A model generated the notes under the pieces. It ran no database searches, was not told where the DNA came from, and worked only from the letters and a program-made list of their open reading frames with translations. Below, piece after piece: positions 10,892 to 21,475 of a stretch of 64,000 bases of DNA (position 1 is the stretch's first letter; every line of letters begins with the position of its first letter). This DNA comes from Odobenus rosmarus divergens. Taxonomy: Eukaryota > Chordata > Mammalia > Carnivora > Odobenidae. The stretch lies in assembly GCF_000321225.1 (NCBI RefSeq), contig NW_004450458.1, positions 2,052,024 through 2,116,023 of the forward strand, in the 5' to 3' direction. The translations under genes were made by a program, and so were the position numbers.

Positions 10892-13324
10892 TGGTGCCAT
10901 TCTTTTGTTGTTACAGCCTCCATGGAAGGGCACCCTTGAAAGAACTGAAGGATATGAAAAATGTTATCTAGATCTCCCTTTTGGAAATATCACAGTCTTG
11001 AACAATTTGATGAGAGGAGAGGAGAAGGAAGACAGAAGAGCGGCGAGGAAGAGCCAGGAGCGGCAGTACTCTGAATTTAGAAACCTTGCTTTGCTATCTG
11101 GATCTGATTTGGCCCGAGAATGCAAGCATCAGATAAAAATAACAAGTCACACAGTAGAGGACAGACCTCCGGCTTCTCCCCTGCCCGGGGCTGCGCATGC
11201 CCAGTGCGCGCCTCTTTGGTCGAGAAGCGCTTAGTCGCATTCCCCAGCAGAAGGCCAGAGTGAGAAAGGGCCCGTGTTTGATGTATGAGCTTTGGCTTGC
11301 CATCGTGAGTCACCCCAGAACTAGCTGCAGGCAAAACAAAAATCTTTTGTGATTAATTAGAAAAACTGGACAATTATGAATTGACTGCACACGGCCAGGG
11401 TACGGTAATATAAATAGCAATGATTCCGGTGGAGCCTGGTGAAACGCTCCATGTTTATGTGAGATCGCTGGAAAAAGGCACATTTTTAGCATGGAGTCGG
11501 CTTAAATAGGACGATTTCTGATCTTGAGCATTGTGAGGGTTTTGATTAAAATTCTGGTTGACACCTTCAAAAGGGATTCTAGTTGACTTTTATTTGACAC
11601 CCCTGCAAACACCAGTCTCCGTGCCAAATTGATTGTTCTTTTCTTTTCAGGTTTTTTTTTTTTTTTTAAATGACCCCAAACGTATCCTTTTCAGCAGCTC
11701 TGTGCAACTGCTCACATCTTTTGCTAACCTCCCTGCCCGCACATAGAGTTGTTGGCTGGTTGTTTTGCCCTTTCTGGGGGGCATTTGCTTCCACTGTTAC
11801 ACCCCCGGAGGATTTGAACACAGATACATTTTTATTCTGAGGCACTTGTTGGTTTTATCTTAAGGGAAAAAGGAACCACCATGAATGAGCTGTTTTATCA
11901 GAGAAAGGAGGGAGCGGAATTCTATAGCGAGTTATTGGATTGATGATTTATTCCGTTTGGGGAATGCAAAGTGAGAGGATCTCCACACCACAAAGTTGAG
12001 AAAGGCTTTAAAACAAAACAAAACAAAAAAAAAAAACAACCCTGGGTGTGAACAGAACAGTATATTTTTTGGCATGATGTAACCTTGTTTTTCTACCCCA
12101 CCCCACCCCTTCCACCCCAGAATGAGCACATCCTGCATAGCGGAGCTGGGGAAGATGATTTCTTTGAAAGGACGTTCACAATGAAATATAATTAAACCTT
12201 TACAGTGCCTGCAAATGTCAAAATACAAATTTCCTCCAGTGATCATTTTTTAACCGCCGGGGCAAGCAAGTTTTCCTTTGTCCTGGGGCAGCAACGTGTA
12301 GCCAGTAATGGTCCCAGACTGAAGAGTCACGCAAGAAAATGCCATCTCACGGCTGTCTCCTCAGCACCTACCACCCTGGGATAAAACATCTTCCAGACCT
12401 TTGAAATTTGGTTTCTGCCAGGCAATTAACCCGTCTTAACGTGCATTCTGCGTCTCCAAGTGCCTTTTCTGGCCCTCTGTTTGCGCTCACCAGCATTCAC
12501 ATTGTTTTCTATTATTATTCAAGCAGTGCCGGCTCAGTAGTAAACCCATTGACCATTCAATCAGAGCGGTAGCTGCAGCGGATAATTAAAAGTTCCCAAC
12601 CTCTTGCCCCAAGGCCAGGCTAGAGCCAGTCAGAGAGGAGCCAGGTCCTGGCTGCTCAGGGACCAATCGATCAGCTGATTAGCCCTTCTTACTGATTGGT
12701 TAGAGCTGATTGCATCTCCAGTAAAGAAATCTCCTCTGGCCCTGGGGCACAAAAGGCAGCTATACATTCAGGGTGGCTGAGAGAGCGCTCTCAGCAGTCA
12801 CTGTCCACACACAAAGTGGAGGGAGGGAAAAGAGAACTCCTCATCCAGCATTTTCAAGATTTTATCTCCTCCACACTGTTTTCCCCTGGACTATCTCTGA
12901 TTTTATTTCTAGAGAGAAAAGCTCTGTATCGGCTTCCGGAATGATGGACAAGATTCCAGGCAGAGTAGTTGCTACCATTTGGCATGTGAAACCGTGGATT
13001 CTTTTCAGCCCCGGTGTCCCCAAGTGTCCCCTTGCAAAGTGAATGAGGTCAGAAAACACTGAAGACGCACTCTTAATAAATGGGTCTCTCTCTTCGAAGA
13101 TTGCGTTTGGACCAGCTGACTCTCACAGGGCTTGCATTTGCCGGCTAGGAAATGTTTATCTTTGGGTACGGATAAACAATCTGTTTTCAATTGTGCTTAC
13201 ATTTTGGCACTGTGAGTAAAATATACTGGACAAAAAAAATGACTGCCCTGTGTTGTCTTTGAAGGGAGGAGCTGAGATGCTATCAGACAGGTGTGGTGGA
13301 CGGGACCATAATGAGCAGTTCTTC
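10892..13324. other. Repeat-poor, apparently single-copy stretch
   Basis: No gene supported. Simple tracts are a T run at 11,652-11,667 and AAAAC units near 12,012-12,038. Sub-segments 11,340-11,440 and 12,480-12,720 look like ordinary single-copy DNA with possible conserved-element character (TAATTA-type motifs, retained CpGs). Confidence 0.5.
12663..12711. promoter_or_regulatory. Divergent CCAAT pair with AGCTGATT repeats
   Basis: CCAAT at 12,663-12,667 and its complement ATTGG at 12,695-12,699 face each other. AGCTGATT occurs twice, at 12,673-12,680 and 12,704-12,711. The arrangement is compatible with an NF-Y-bound distal element. No TATA box or CpG island accompanies it, so promoter function is not supported. 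Confidence 0.25.
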
Positions 13325-13334
13325 TGGTTTTCTT

Positions 13335-13819
13335 TTTTCTTTTTTTTAAATTTTATTTTATTATGTTATGTTAGTCACTATACAGTACATCATTAGTTTT
13401 TGATGTAGTGATCCATGGTTCATTGTTTGCGTATAACACCCAGTGCTCCATGCAGTACATGCCCTCTTTAATACCCACCACTGGGCTAACCCATCCCCCA
13501 CCCCCCTCCCCTCTAGAACCCTAAGCTTGTTTCTCAGAGTCCATAGTCTCTCATGGTTCGTCTCCCCCTCCATTTCCCCCTGTTCATTTTTCCCTTCCTA
13601 CTATCTTTTTTTTTTAAACATATTGTATTATTTGTTTCAGAGGTACAGGTCTGTGATTCAACAGTCTTACACAATTCACAGTGCTCACCATAGCACATAC
13701 CCTCCCCAGTGTCCATCACCCAGCCACCCCATCCCTCCCACCCCCCACCACTCCAGCAACCCTCAGTTTGTTTCCTGAGATTAAGATTTCCTCGTATCAG
13801 TGAGATCATATGATCGCCT
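13335..13819 (-). mobile_element. Carnivore L1 3' end, antisense
   Basis: The reverse of the carnivore L1 3' end, including GTATAACACCCAGTGCTCC and GTTTCAGAGGTACAGGTCTGTGATTCA. It is flanked by TGGTTTTCTT at 13,325-13,334 and 13,820-13,829, a likely 10-bp TSD. The far right part (CTCGTATCAGTGAGATCATATGA) comes from a more 5' region of the element joined out of place, so the copy is 5'-truncated with an internal deletion. Confidence 0.85.
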
Positions 13820-13829
13820 TGGTTTTCTT

Positions 13830-15777
13830 AAAGACTGATTTAGGTGGATTTGGTCAAAGAGCCCCGCAAGGAGAATGTCCTGTGAGAGCATTTAGCTCTG
13901 CAGCTCCCTGGTTTATCACCCTATCTGCGGCAGAGGGGAGAGAAGCTGAATTTTGCAAAGCAGACTCTGCAAACACTATCTTTGCCTCCATCTCCAAGAA
14001 GGCCCAATTCCCACTGACGTCAAAGGCAGGTGGCCTGTGGGAGCGTGTGGGCCTGAGCCCGCATGTCCGATGCTTCATAATGAAAAACTCACCACCAGCT
14101 TGAGAAAGAAATGCTTTCCAGAGTGCTCGTGATTTGCTCTTATTTTGGGATACTTATCAATGGCAGTGCAAGAGCAGAAAATTAGGAGACCTTTCCAGGA
14201 AGCAAAGCTTAACGGTGAAGTTGGTGGTAACAGACACTGACCTTGGATTCTGTCTACCTGGAGGGCTAGTTGCATAAGAAGTGGCTTTGTTCCCCAAGCC
14301 TTCCTCAGAGCGGGGTGTGGGGACCTCGTCCCCTTCGTGGGCAGTCACAGGCACCGTGGAAATGACAATGTTCTCCACTTTGAGGGATCTGCCTCTCTAC
14401 AGAGGCTGAGGGTCAAGCAGGTGGGAAGCAAAATGGCAAAAGGGATTTGAGGTCCTGGAAGAAGGGAAAAGTCTTGTGGGGACACCGAGAATGAGAGTTA
14501 TATTTTCACTCTTTTTCAAAAGAACTAAAATAGTCAATAATTATATGACCCAGGATATATTTATTAGCATCTCAATGGCCTCGGTCTCCTTGACTTAAAG
14601 TGAGATTATTAGATCACACACACACATGTGCACACACACAGGGACATTTTTAAATGACTCACAGCTATTTAATTTTTCTTAAAAAAATACATTTCTGAAA
14701 TCAAAACAGAATTTGTAAAACTTATGTATAAACCAGAGCTGCATGTCATTAGAGTAAAGGGAAACACTACCAAACCCGGGGGCATAAGATAATAGCGTGG
14801 GTCCTGTTAACGCAATCATTAGTTAGTAAGAACTTAATTACACGACACTGCTAAATATAATATGGAAAATAATACAAATACCTATTTTTGGTCTGCTGGA
14901 AGCTTGCAGTCTGATTTGTATTATAAATGTTACTTATTAAAATGCCCATGAAGCTACTTGGAATTTAAAATGTTTCGAATAAAGGGTTTCTACTCGGAAC
15001 TACTTTTCTATATAAGATTTCTGTGCACAAAGAAGAGAGGTCTAAAATAGGTCTTAGAAGAGAAATGTGTAAGGCAGGACTTGTGAATTTGTTGTGGTTG
15101 AATGAAATTGAGTATACTTGGGAAACTGGGTCATTTATGATCTGGAGCGTAAAGAAAGGTCCACTGACACATCTCTATGGTGGTGAAGTCACTTTTCAGA
15201 AATTTCCCCCATGGAAGTGTTCAATGTGCATTCTTTTTTGCACTATCCTGTAATTTCTCTTTCATCATAAAGGGAATATAGTATTACGTACTGTACAAAC
15301 CAAGTGCAAAACTTGACTGAAATCAGGACAGGCTGCGCTTAAGTGAAGGTTCGTAGGTGCTCTCCTATCTGGAGGAAGTTAAGGCTAGCATGCCCAGGGT
15401 TTCTGAATAGGGAAGCCACATCCCCGAACAGTGAGTGCAAACTGAACATCAAACTAAAACCAAGTAGGGCTCCCAGGAGGGAAACACTGTAATTTGAAAC
15501 TCAGATTAGCCATTTTCTCTGTGGTAAGACAGAAACCACAAAGTACACCTACTCACTCATCAAACCACCTCACAGTGGCATCTCTTTTTCGGGACAGGTT
15601 TATTTTCTCAAGAAAGCTGATAAAAACCACTGACTATGTTTGGTATATTAAATGAATTCAATGGATTTTCTTTTAGTGATTCAAAAATAAAAAAAAATTT
15701 TTTTTGAATATTACTTAGGAATTGCCCCAAAGCTTAACAAACTGGATACAGAGATTGGCGGAGGGTTTTTGTTTCTG
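13830..15777. other. Unassigned non-coding stretch
   Basis: Apparently single-copy, SINE-free. It contains a short interrupted CA tract at 14,616-14,640. An A/T palindrome, TTCAAAAATA then A9 T8 GAA, lies near 15,680-15,708. No open frame shows a recognisable family. Confidence 0.5.
14015..14022. promoter_or_regulatory. Perfect CRE palindrome TGACGTCA
   Basis: A full CREB/ATF site in single-copy DNA. CpG-containing 8-mers are depleted in mammalian genomes, so retention is slightly more notable than for an average 8-mer. No adjacent promoter features were seen. Confidence 0.25.
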
Positions 15778-15970
15778 TTTTTTTTAAAGATTTTATTTAT
15801 TTTTTTGAAAGAGAGAGAGAGCTAGTGAGAGAGAGCATGAGCGGGGAAGAGAGGGAGAGGCAGGTTCCCCCGCTGAGCAAGGAGCCCGATGTGGGACTCG
15901 ATCCTGGCACCCTGGGATCAGGCCCTGAGCTGAACACAGACGCTTAACCAACTGAGCCACCCAGGCGCCG
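15778..15970 (-). mobile_element. Can-SINE, antisense
   Basis: TTTTTTTTAAAGATTTTATTTAT on the left, GCTTAACCAACTGAGCCACCCAGGCGCC on the right, with the GAGAGAGAG polypurine segment between. An imperfect TSD may be GGAGGGTTT before and GGAGGAGTTT after. It ends a 12-kb SINE-free zone. Confidence 0.93.
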
Positions 15971-17984
15971 CTGGAGGAGTTTCTTAAGCATGTGGAAGAG
16001 ATACAAGTTCAGGGTGCCTTCCCTCACTTTTTTTCTTTTCTCTTTGAAAGTTTTTGAAGCACCCAAGAGATCATGCGATAATCAGCACAAACATCAAAGT
16101 TCACTTTATATAGAAATCTGTGAAGCCAAACAAGCTGAGTTGCTCATTTCAGTGCCAACTTCAGGCTCCTATCAACTAATTCAGTGTGAAAGAAATCCAA
16201 GTGACCACGGGACCGGTGTCGGTTAGGAAGCAGGATGCACCGACCTCCAACAAAACTGTTCAGATTTTTTTTTTTTTTTCAAAGCTGCAGATATGGGACA
16301 TTAAAAAGAAAAAGTGACCCCGTGTACCCTTTTTCTTTCAACAGACCAGAATGCTATGTTTGGCTTTTGCTGTCTCAGTCTGCTTAGGAATTCCTAATGA
16401 GTAAACCATAGTGTTTAACAGTAAAATATGGTTATGGCTCTTAAATGCAGGCTACATTTAACAACCGTATATTGATTTTTTCTTGTAATTTTATTTCCAC
16501 GAGCATTTCTGGTTTCTTAATTAGTAGCCTTTTAGAGAGAGATTTAACATTCTCTCTATCAGAGGATTTGGCTTCTGTGATGCAGCATCTCAGGGGAAAG
16601 TTCTAGGAGGGACCGGGTCAACACCGTATGCACGTATAGATGCGCACGGGACGTACAGCCCTCCCTCCCTCCCCCTGCTAACACAATTAAGACAAAATGA
16701 CATTGGTGAACTCGGTGACAAAACTCAACAATTTCCAATTGCACACTCAGCCCGTAACGGGAAGAACTGTTTACCCCATGTTCCTTATTAAACTGAAGTA
16801 TTTTATTTAATGAGCATGACTCATGCAAGGTGTTCCCATAAATCATCGGCTGGTTTACAAACTCAATAACTAGGCTTCCTGCTATAACTAGGCTGTGCAC
16901 ACCTTAAATTATTAACACGCCAGGGCCTTAAGGCAGATCTTTGATGATGATGATATAAACACTGTGAAGACAAGGTGCTCTCTCAGCAAAAGATTATTGA
17001 CTCTAATTACCATTTACCACAGGAAAAAGAAAAGAAAAGACAATAAAATATGAGGGAGAACTGAAATCTAAGATTTAATTTTATGAGGAGCTTTAAACGC
17101 CTCCCATCCCCAACTTTCCTCCCCCCACCCCTTTTTTTTTTCCTCTCCTTTTTTTTCTTCTCATTTGTGGTTGTGGCACCCAACTCACTGCACTGCGGGT
17201 GTATAATGATAGCCCACGGTTGGCTAACCCTGAAAGGGTGACAGTTGTTAAGAGGAAAGGGGGGAAAGGAATGGAAACAGGAGAGTCTCTGCAGCTGATA
17301 TTCTGTACATTCTTCGAAATGTGATGGAAAAAGGCCAAGGGGGAAGACAAAATGGTAATACGTTGGGAAACAAAACAAAACAAAACAGCTTTAATTGTTT
17401 TCACGTATATACGAAATAGAAAGGGGAAAGGGCTAATATGCCCGACTCACATGATTTTGGTTTAGCACTAGAACTTCAGGTCAGCTTTTTAAAAGGAGTC
17501 ATTTGCTCTTATTATGTGCTTCCGTTTTACTGCATCCTCATTATACAGTTGTTGGAAGGATGCAAAGAAGTTCAAATGGAAGAGGTTTAATGATAAGGGA
17601 GCTTATTAAAAAACGAAAACCCAGCAAAATGACACATGGTGTGCCATCCCAGGAATAGTATGTGTGTTGTCTCTGGGTATTTGGAAAGTGGACCTACCAG
17701 CTGGGAGAGGAAAAGGGAAGGTCTCAGGGAATCCAGAAGAAGGACGGGTGGAAAGAAAAAGAGAGGCTCCGGTCAGCTCCGTGTGGTCAAGGGCTTTTGT
17801 TCCTTCTTCCCCTGTGGTTTTGCATATTTCTCATTTCAAAGACTGACTCTGGCTCAGGTCATTGTCTCTGTAGGCTAAATTGTTGGCTCAGATTTCTCCT
17901 TCTCAGGAACTCTGCGTTATATCTAATATTTATTTATGGAATCATAGGAGGGGGAAGGGAATATGGGAAGGATTTGGAAATTAC
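15971..17984. other. Unassigned non-coding stretch
   Basis: Mostly single-copy. 16,690-16,960 includes ATAACTAGGCT twice, 18 bp apart (16,866 and 16,884), and an AP-1 palindrome. 17,100-17,165 is a C/T-rich tract. No coding evidence. Confidence 0.5.
16814..16826. promoter_or_regulatory. 13-bp palindrome containing an AP-1 site
   Basis: GCATGA C TCATGC is an exact palindrome around TGACTCA, the AP-1/TRE core. It lies in non-repetitive DNA next to AT-rich, homeodomain-like motifs. A functional role is inference. Confidence 0.3.
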
Positions 17985-18095
17985 TGGCATCTTCGTTTTA
18001 CAGATGTGAGATTCTCAGCCGGGAGAGGTGAAGTGATTTGGCCGACAGTACTTCTCCCCTGCGTGTGGTGCTCTGAATGAAGGTGGACCCAGACC
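17985..18095 (-). mobile_element. MIR fragment, antisense
   Basis: CATCTTCGTTTTACAGATGTGAGATTCTCAG then GAGAGGTGAAGTGATTTGGCC follows the reversed MIR core (ccattttacagatgagg, gaggttaagtaacttgccc). Truncated. Confidence 0.55.
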
Positions 18096-19532
18096 ACCTC
18101 CTGCCTGGGATATAACGTAGCATCCATTGGAATGATCTCGGAATCACAGAAATGTGGTCAGTGATTGGCAAATTTATTCTCAGCCTCCTATATAAAAGAG
18201 CTGCCACTGATGATGATAACTGCCCTGGGGGTATTTAAGGCAGGTCTCATAATCCAATAAAATTGTTAAAATATGACCAGAATATTGTAGGAAAATCTGT
18301 GATGGTTGTTAACAGCCTCTTCCTTTTTATTTGAAAAGCTTTCCTAAGATTTTTAGGATCATTTAAGATTTTCGGTATAGGCCAGATTCAGGGACACAAG
18401 AATTTGCTCCCGAGAACTTTTTTCTCTAGAATTTCTTGGAGGTCAACGGTCCATCTCATCGGCCTGTCAAGTCATCCTTGGGTTCCTGAAGGCCAGCCGA
18501 TGGAGAAGCGATTACAAGCAGGAGGAGTCTCCTTCGAGAGTGAGAGCTGTTTGAGGCACCTCTGCTTATTTCCCTATCTGATAAAGATGGGGGAGGTTTG
18601 GCTCTTTTATCCCGGATCAGGACCCACTGCAAAAGGGCACTCAGGGGACAAGTCCAGCATGCCCTTCTTCCCTGAAGACCAAAAAGTGAGCCTACATGTA
18701 AAACGAAAGACACACGTTTCCTTTTTGATATTTTGGGGAAATGCCCACCCACATAGCTGCATCTGTCTCTGGTCGTTTTGTCCAAGTGGGATCACCCACT
18801 GGAGTGTGGAAACCAAAGTCTCGGATCACTCACGATCCTCAGGACGACTCTTCTTGTGTCCCCAGGGGCCAGGGTGTTTATTTCCAGTTGGGGTTTATTG
18901 CCTTTGGAATGATCTTATTTGGGACTTCCACACGACTTTATTGTATAGTCTTCTTTTTCTTCTCGTCCTAGGAAATGTCGTGCAGTTTTGCGTTTCTTCG
19001 TGACATAATGGCCTCACTACACCCTCTCATCTGTTCCACCCCGAGGTAACCACGCATATATCGTGAGCAGAACAGTGGTTCCTATGTGCGATGTATGGAC
19101 AGTTTTATAAACAGAGGATTCTTTTTGGATGGCCAACACATTGTTATTTTGTGGGAGACCATGAAAGAAATAAATGGTAGGGCAGAAGACTTTAAATTAT
19201 GCGTGTGTGGACAGAGAAAATGTTAGTGTGCCATATTCATTGTTAAATGTGAAATTTGTACATCAAGACCATTTCATGCTCTTTGCCTTGGGCTGATGAT
19301 AATGCAAAGAGCCACAATGGAAGCCTCTTCTTGAGCTCCGGTTAAAGGGCCCTGACCTGGGGTGGATGGAGGAGGCTCTTTCCAGCCTAAGTGTCTGGGC
19401 TCTTTGCCGAGAGAGATGGCCTGGGGCGGAGCCCTGCTGATTGCTGTCACTGGCCTTGCTCCCAGGGGTTGACGCAGGGCTTAGTGGCATCTCCTCATCA
19501 ATCTAACCTGGGGAAGGGGATCTAACAGAAGA

Positions 19533-19533
<1 letters not shown>
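18096..19533. other. Unassigned non-coding stretch
   Basis: No transposon recognised. It includes the longest open frame of the window (see separate entry) and otherwise plain sequence. Confidence 0.5.
18404..19003 (+). other. Longest open reading frame (199 codons), function unknown
   Basis: An ATG-to-stop frame of 199 codons. The translation has a cysteine-rich, proline/serine-rich body and a hydrophobic C-terminal run (LLYSLLFLLVLG) that could span a membrane. I recognise no domain. An open frame of 109 codons overlaps on the other strand, composition is ordinary, and about one open frame of this length is not surprising by chance in 64 kb. Most likely not a gene. Confidence 0.1.

Positions 19534-19572
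<39 letters not shown>
19534..19572. repeat. (GT)n microsatellite
   Basis: About 16 uninterrupted TG/GT units, then a TATGTGTCTGTC end. Likely length-polymorphic. Confidence 0.95.
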
Positions 19573-19796
19573 CTGTCTTTTCTAGAAGTGCAGGAGGACA
19601 GGAACAAGGGGCAGGAGCAGGGTGAACTCTAGGGCTTAGATACCTCTCCCCAGAACCCCAGAACCATGTCTCCACACTTGAGCTCAGGACTAGAGACAGA
19701 GCCCAGGCTGCTCTTTCCGAAGGTACTAGAATTCTGTGCCATCAAGTGTTATGCCATTACTCGTGTAGCTCTTTTTCTTTTTCTTTCTTTCTTTTT

Positions 19797-19975
19797 TTTT
19801 TATTCTTCCCTTCCTGCTATCTTCTTCTTCTTCTTCTTCTTTTTTTTTAAAACATATAATGTACTATTTGTTTCAGAGGTACAGGTCTGTGATTCAAGAA
19901 TCTTACACAATTCGCAGCGCTCACCTTGGCACATACCCTCCCCAATGTCTATCACCCAGCCACCCCATCCCTCTT
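19797..19975 (-). mobile_element. Carnivore L1 3' fragment, antisense
   Basis: Closely similar to the right part of the 13.3-kb L1 copy: TCCCTTCCTGCTATCTT, GTTTCAGAGGTACAGGTCTGTGATTCA, CCCAGCCACCCCATCCCTC. It lacks the terminal 280 bases present at 13.3 kb. A (CTT)n expansion sits in the variable T-rich part. Confidence 0.85.
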
Positions 19976-20050
19976 TTTCTTTTAAAGTATATATATTACA
20001 CTTTTTGCAAAAGCATTGCATGCTCATGCAGTACTGTCCTATGCATTTAT

Positions 20051-20257
20051 TTATTTATTTATTATTATTTTTTTAAAGATTTTTTATTCATTTATTTGAG
20101 AGACAGAGAGAGTGAGAGAGCAGCAGAGGCAGAGGGAGAGGGAGAAGCAGGCTCCTCGCTGAGCAGGGAGCCTGATGTGGGGCTCGATACCAGGACCTTG
20201 GGATCATGACCTGAGCTGAAGGCAGACACTTAACTGACTGAGCCACCCAGGCACCTC
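20051..20257 (-). mobile_element. Can-SINE, antisense
   Basis: Tail complement TTTTTTTAAAGATTTTTTATTC on the left, head complement GAGCCACCCAGGCACC on the right. A perfect 17-bp TSD (CTGTCCTATGCATTTAT) lies at 20,034-20,050 and 20,258-20,274. Confidence 0.97.
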
Positions 20258-20335
20258 CTGTCCTATGCATTTATATGCAGGGAATCCTTCCAAGAAAACA
20301 AAATTGTGATCATGGTCCACATTCTGGCTTTTCTT

Positions 20336-20392
20336 TTTTTTTTTCTTTCTTTCTTTCTTTCTTCTTTCTTTCTTTCTTTCTTTCTTTTTTTA
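20336..20392. repeat. (CTTT)n tract at a SINE tail
   Basis: TTTC units directly abutting TTTTTTTAAAGATTATTT of the next SINE. It is most simply an expanded and mutated A-tail of that antisense element. Confidence 0.9.
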
Positions 20393-20587
20393 AAGATTAT
20401 TTATTTATTTATTTGACAGAGAGAGAGAGAGAGAGAGTACAAACAGGGGGAGTGCCAGGCAGAGGGAGAAGGAGAAGCAGACTCCCCACTGAGCAAGGAG
20501 CCCGATGTGGGGCTCGATCCCAGGACCCCGGGGTCATGATCTGAGCTGAAGGCAGGCGCTTAACCAACTGAGCCACCCAGATGCTCC
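20393..20587 (-). mobile_element. Can-SINE, antisense
   Basis: Runs from TTAAAGATTATTTATTTATTT to GCTTAACCAACTGAGCCACCCAGATGCTCC. GGAGCAT at the head replaces the usual GGGGCGC. No clear TSD, partly because the tail has expanded. Confidence 0.93.
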
Positions 20588-20856
20588 AATCTTTTTAAGC
20601 TTTTTTTTATATTGGAACATTTCAATTGTAAACCAAAGAAGACAAATAGTATACACTCTCTATGTACCCATCACCCAGCTTTAGCGATCAGCAACTGATA
20701 GCAACTTTATTTTGACTATACTTAACTTACTCCCCTTCTCACTTTATTATTTGGAGGCAAACACCAGACGTTTATCATCTCATTCTGTACATTTCCATTG
20801 CATTCTGTTTTACAAAATTGTGGTCAAATATACAGATGATAAAATTTATCATTTTT

Positions 20857-21156
20857 AAAAAGATTTCTTTTATTTTTTTAAAGATTTTAACTATTTATCT
20901 GCGAGAGAGAGAGCACAAGTGAGGGAGGGACAGAAGGAGGAGGGGGGGAAGCAGACTTCTTGCTGAGTGCTGTCTTATGCAGGGCTCGATCCCAGGACCC
21001 CGAGATCATGACCTGAGCTGAAGGCAGATGTTTAACCGACTGAGCTACCCAGACGCCTCTATTTTTAAGTAATTTCTATGCCCAACATGGAGCTCAAACT
21101 GACGACCCTGAGATCAGGAGTTGTATGCTCCACTGACTGAGCCAGCTAGGCGCCCC
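20857..21156 (-). mobile_element. Can-SINE, short old subfamily, antisense (split)
   Basis: The right part, 21,060-21,156, is the short form (TTTTTAAGTAATTTCTATGCCCAACATGGAGCTC through GAGCCAGCTAGGCGCCCC). Its left end, AAAAAGATTTCTTTTA, lies beyond a nested younger SINE. TSD: TAAAATTTATCATTT at 20,840 against TAAAATCGTCATCTT at 21,157, 11-12 of 15 matching. Inserted in L1M, later hit by another SINE. Confidence 0.88.
20871..21058 (-). mobile_element. Can-SINE nested in an older Can-SINE
   Basis: Runs from TTTTTTTAAAGATTTTAACTA to GTTTAACCGACTGAGCTACCCAGACGCC. It splits the short-form SINE near its tail. The GAGGGACAGAAGGAGGAGGG segment is purine-drifted. The TSD is only about 8 bp (TATTTTTT/TATTTTTA). 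Confidence 0.9.
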
Positions 21157-21475
21157 TAAAATCGTCATCTTAACCGTTTTTAAGTGTTTGGTTCAATGAC
21201 ATTAAGAACATCACCACCATTCATCCATCTTTTTCATCATCCCAAACTGAAACTCTGTACCTGTTAAGCACTATCTCTTTAGCTCTCCTTCCCGAGCCCC
21301 TGGCAGCCACCATTCTACTGTCTGTATGAATTTATCTGATGACCCAGTAGCTCATGTGCGTGGAACCATACAACATTTGTCTTTTGTGAATGGCTTATTT
21401 TCCTTAGCATAAGGTCATCCATGTTGTAACACGTGCCAGAATTTGCTTCCCTTTTAAGGCTGTGTCTTCTGTTAT

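Larger units (their letters stand above)
20595..21475 (-). mobile_element. L1M 3' region, antisense, with nested SINEs
   Basis: Starts with the CTATGTACCCATCACCCAGCTT block and, after two nested SINEs, continues as CGTCATCTTAACCGTTTTTAAGTG, CCCAAACTGAAACTCTGTACC, GGCAGCCACCATTCTACT and AAGGTCATCCATGTTGTAACA. This is the classic antisense L1M 3' UTR. Interrupted at 20,857-21,156. Confidence 0.85.

Noticed and set aside
10637..10971. Open frames rich in KEGR or FLPS repeats
   Set aside because: They are translations of the TTCC microsatellite on both strands. Composition alone keeps the frames open.
17007..17404. Lysine-rich minus-strand frames of about 100-120 codons
   Set aside because: They read through a C/T-rich tract (KKKRKKK) and have no recognisable domain.
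13534..20027. Two similar cysteine-containing minus-strand frames (13,534-13,809 and 19,800-20,027)
   Set aside because: The similarity comes from the shared carnivore L1 3' UTR, which is non-coding. They are not a gene family.
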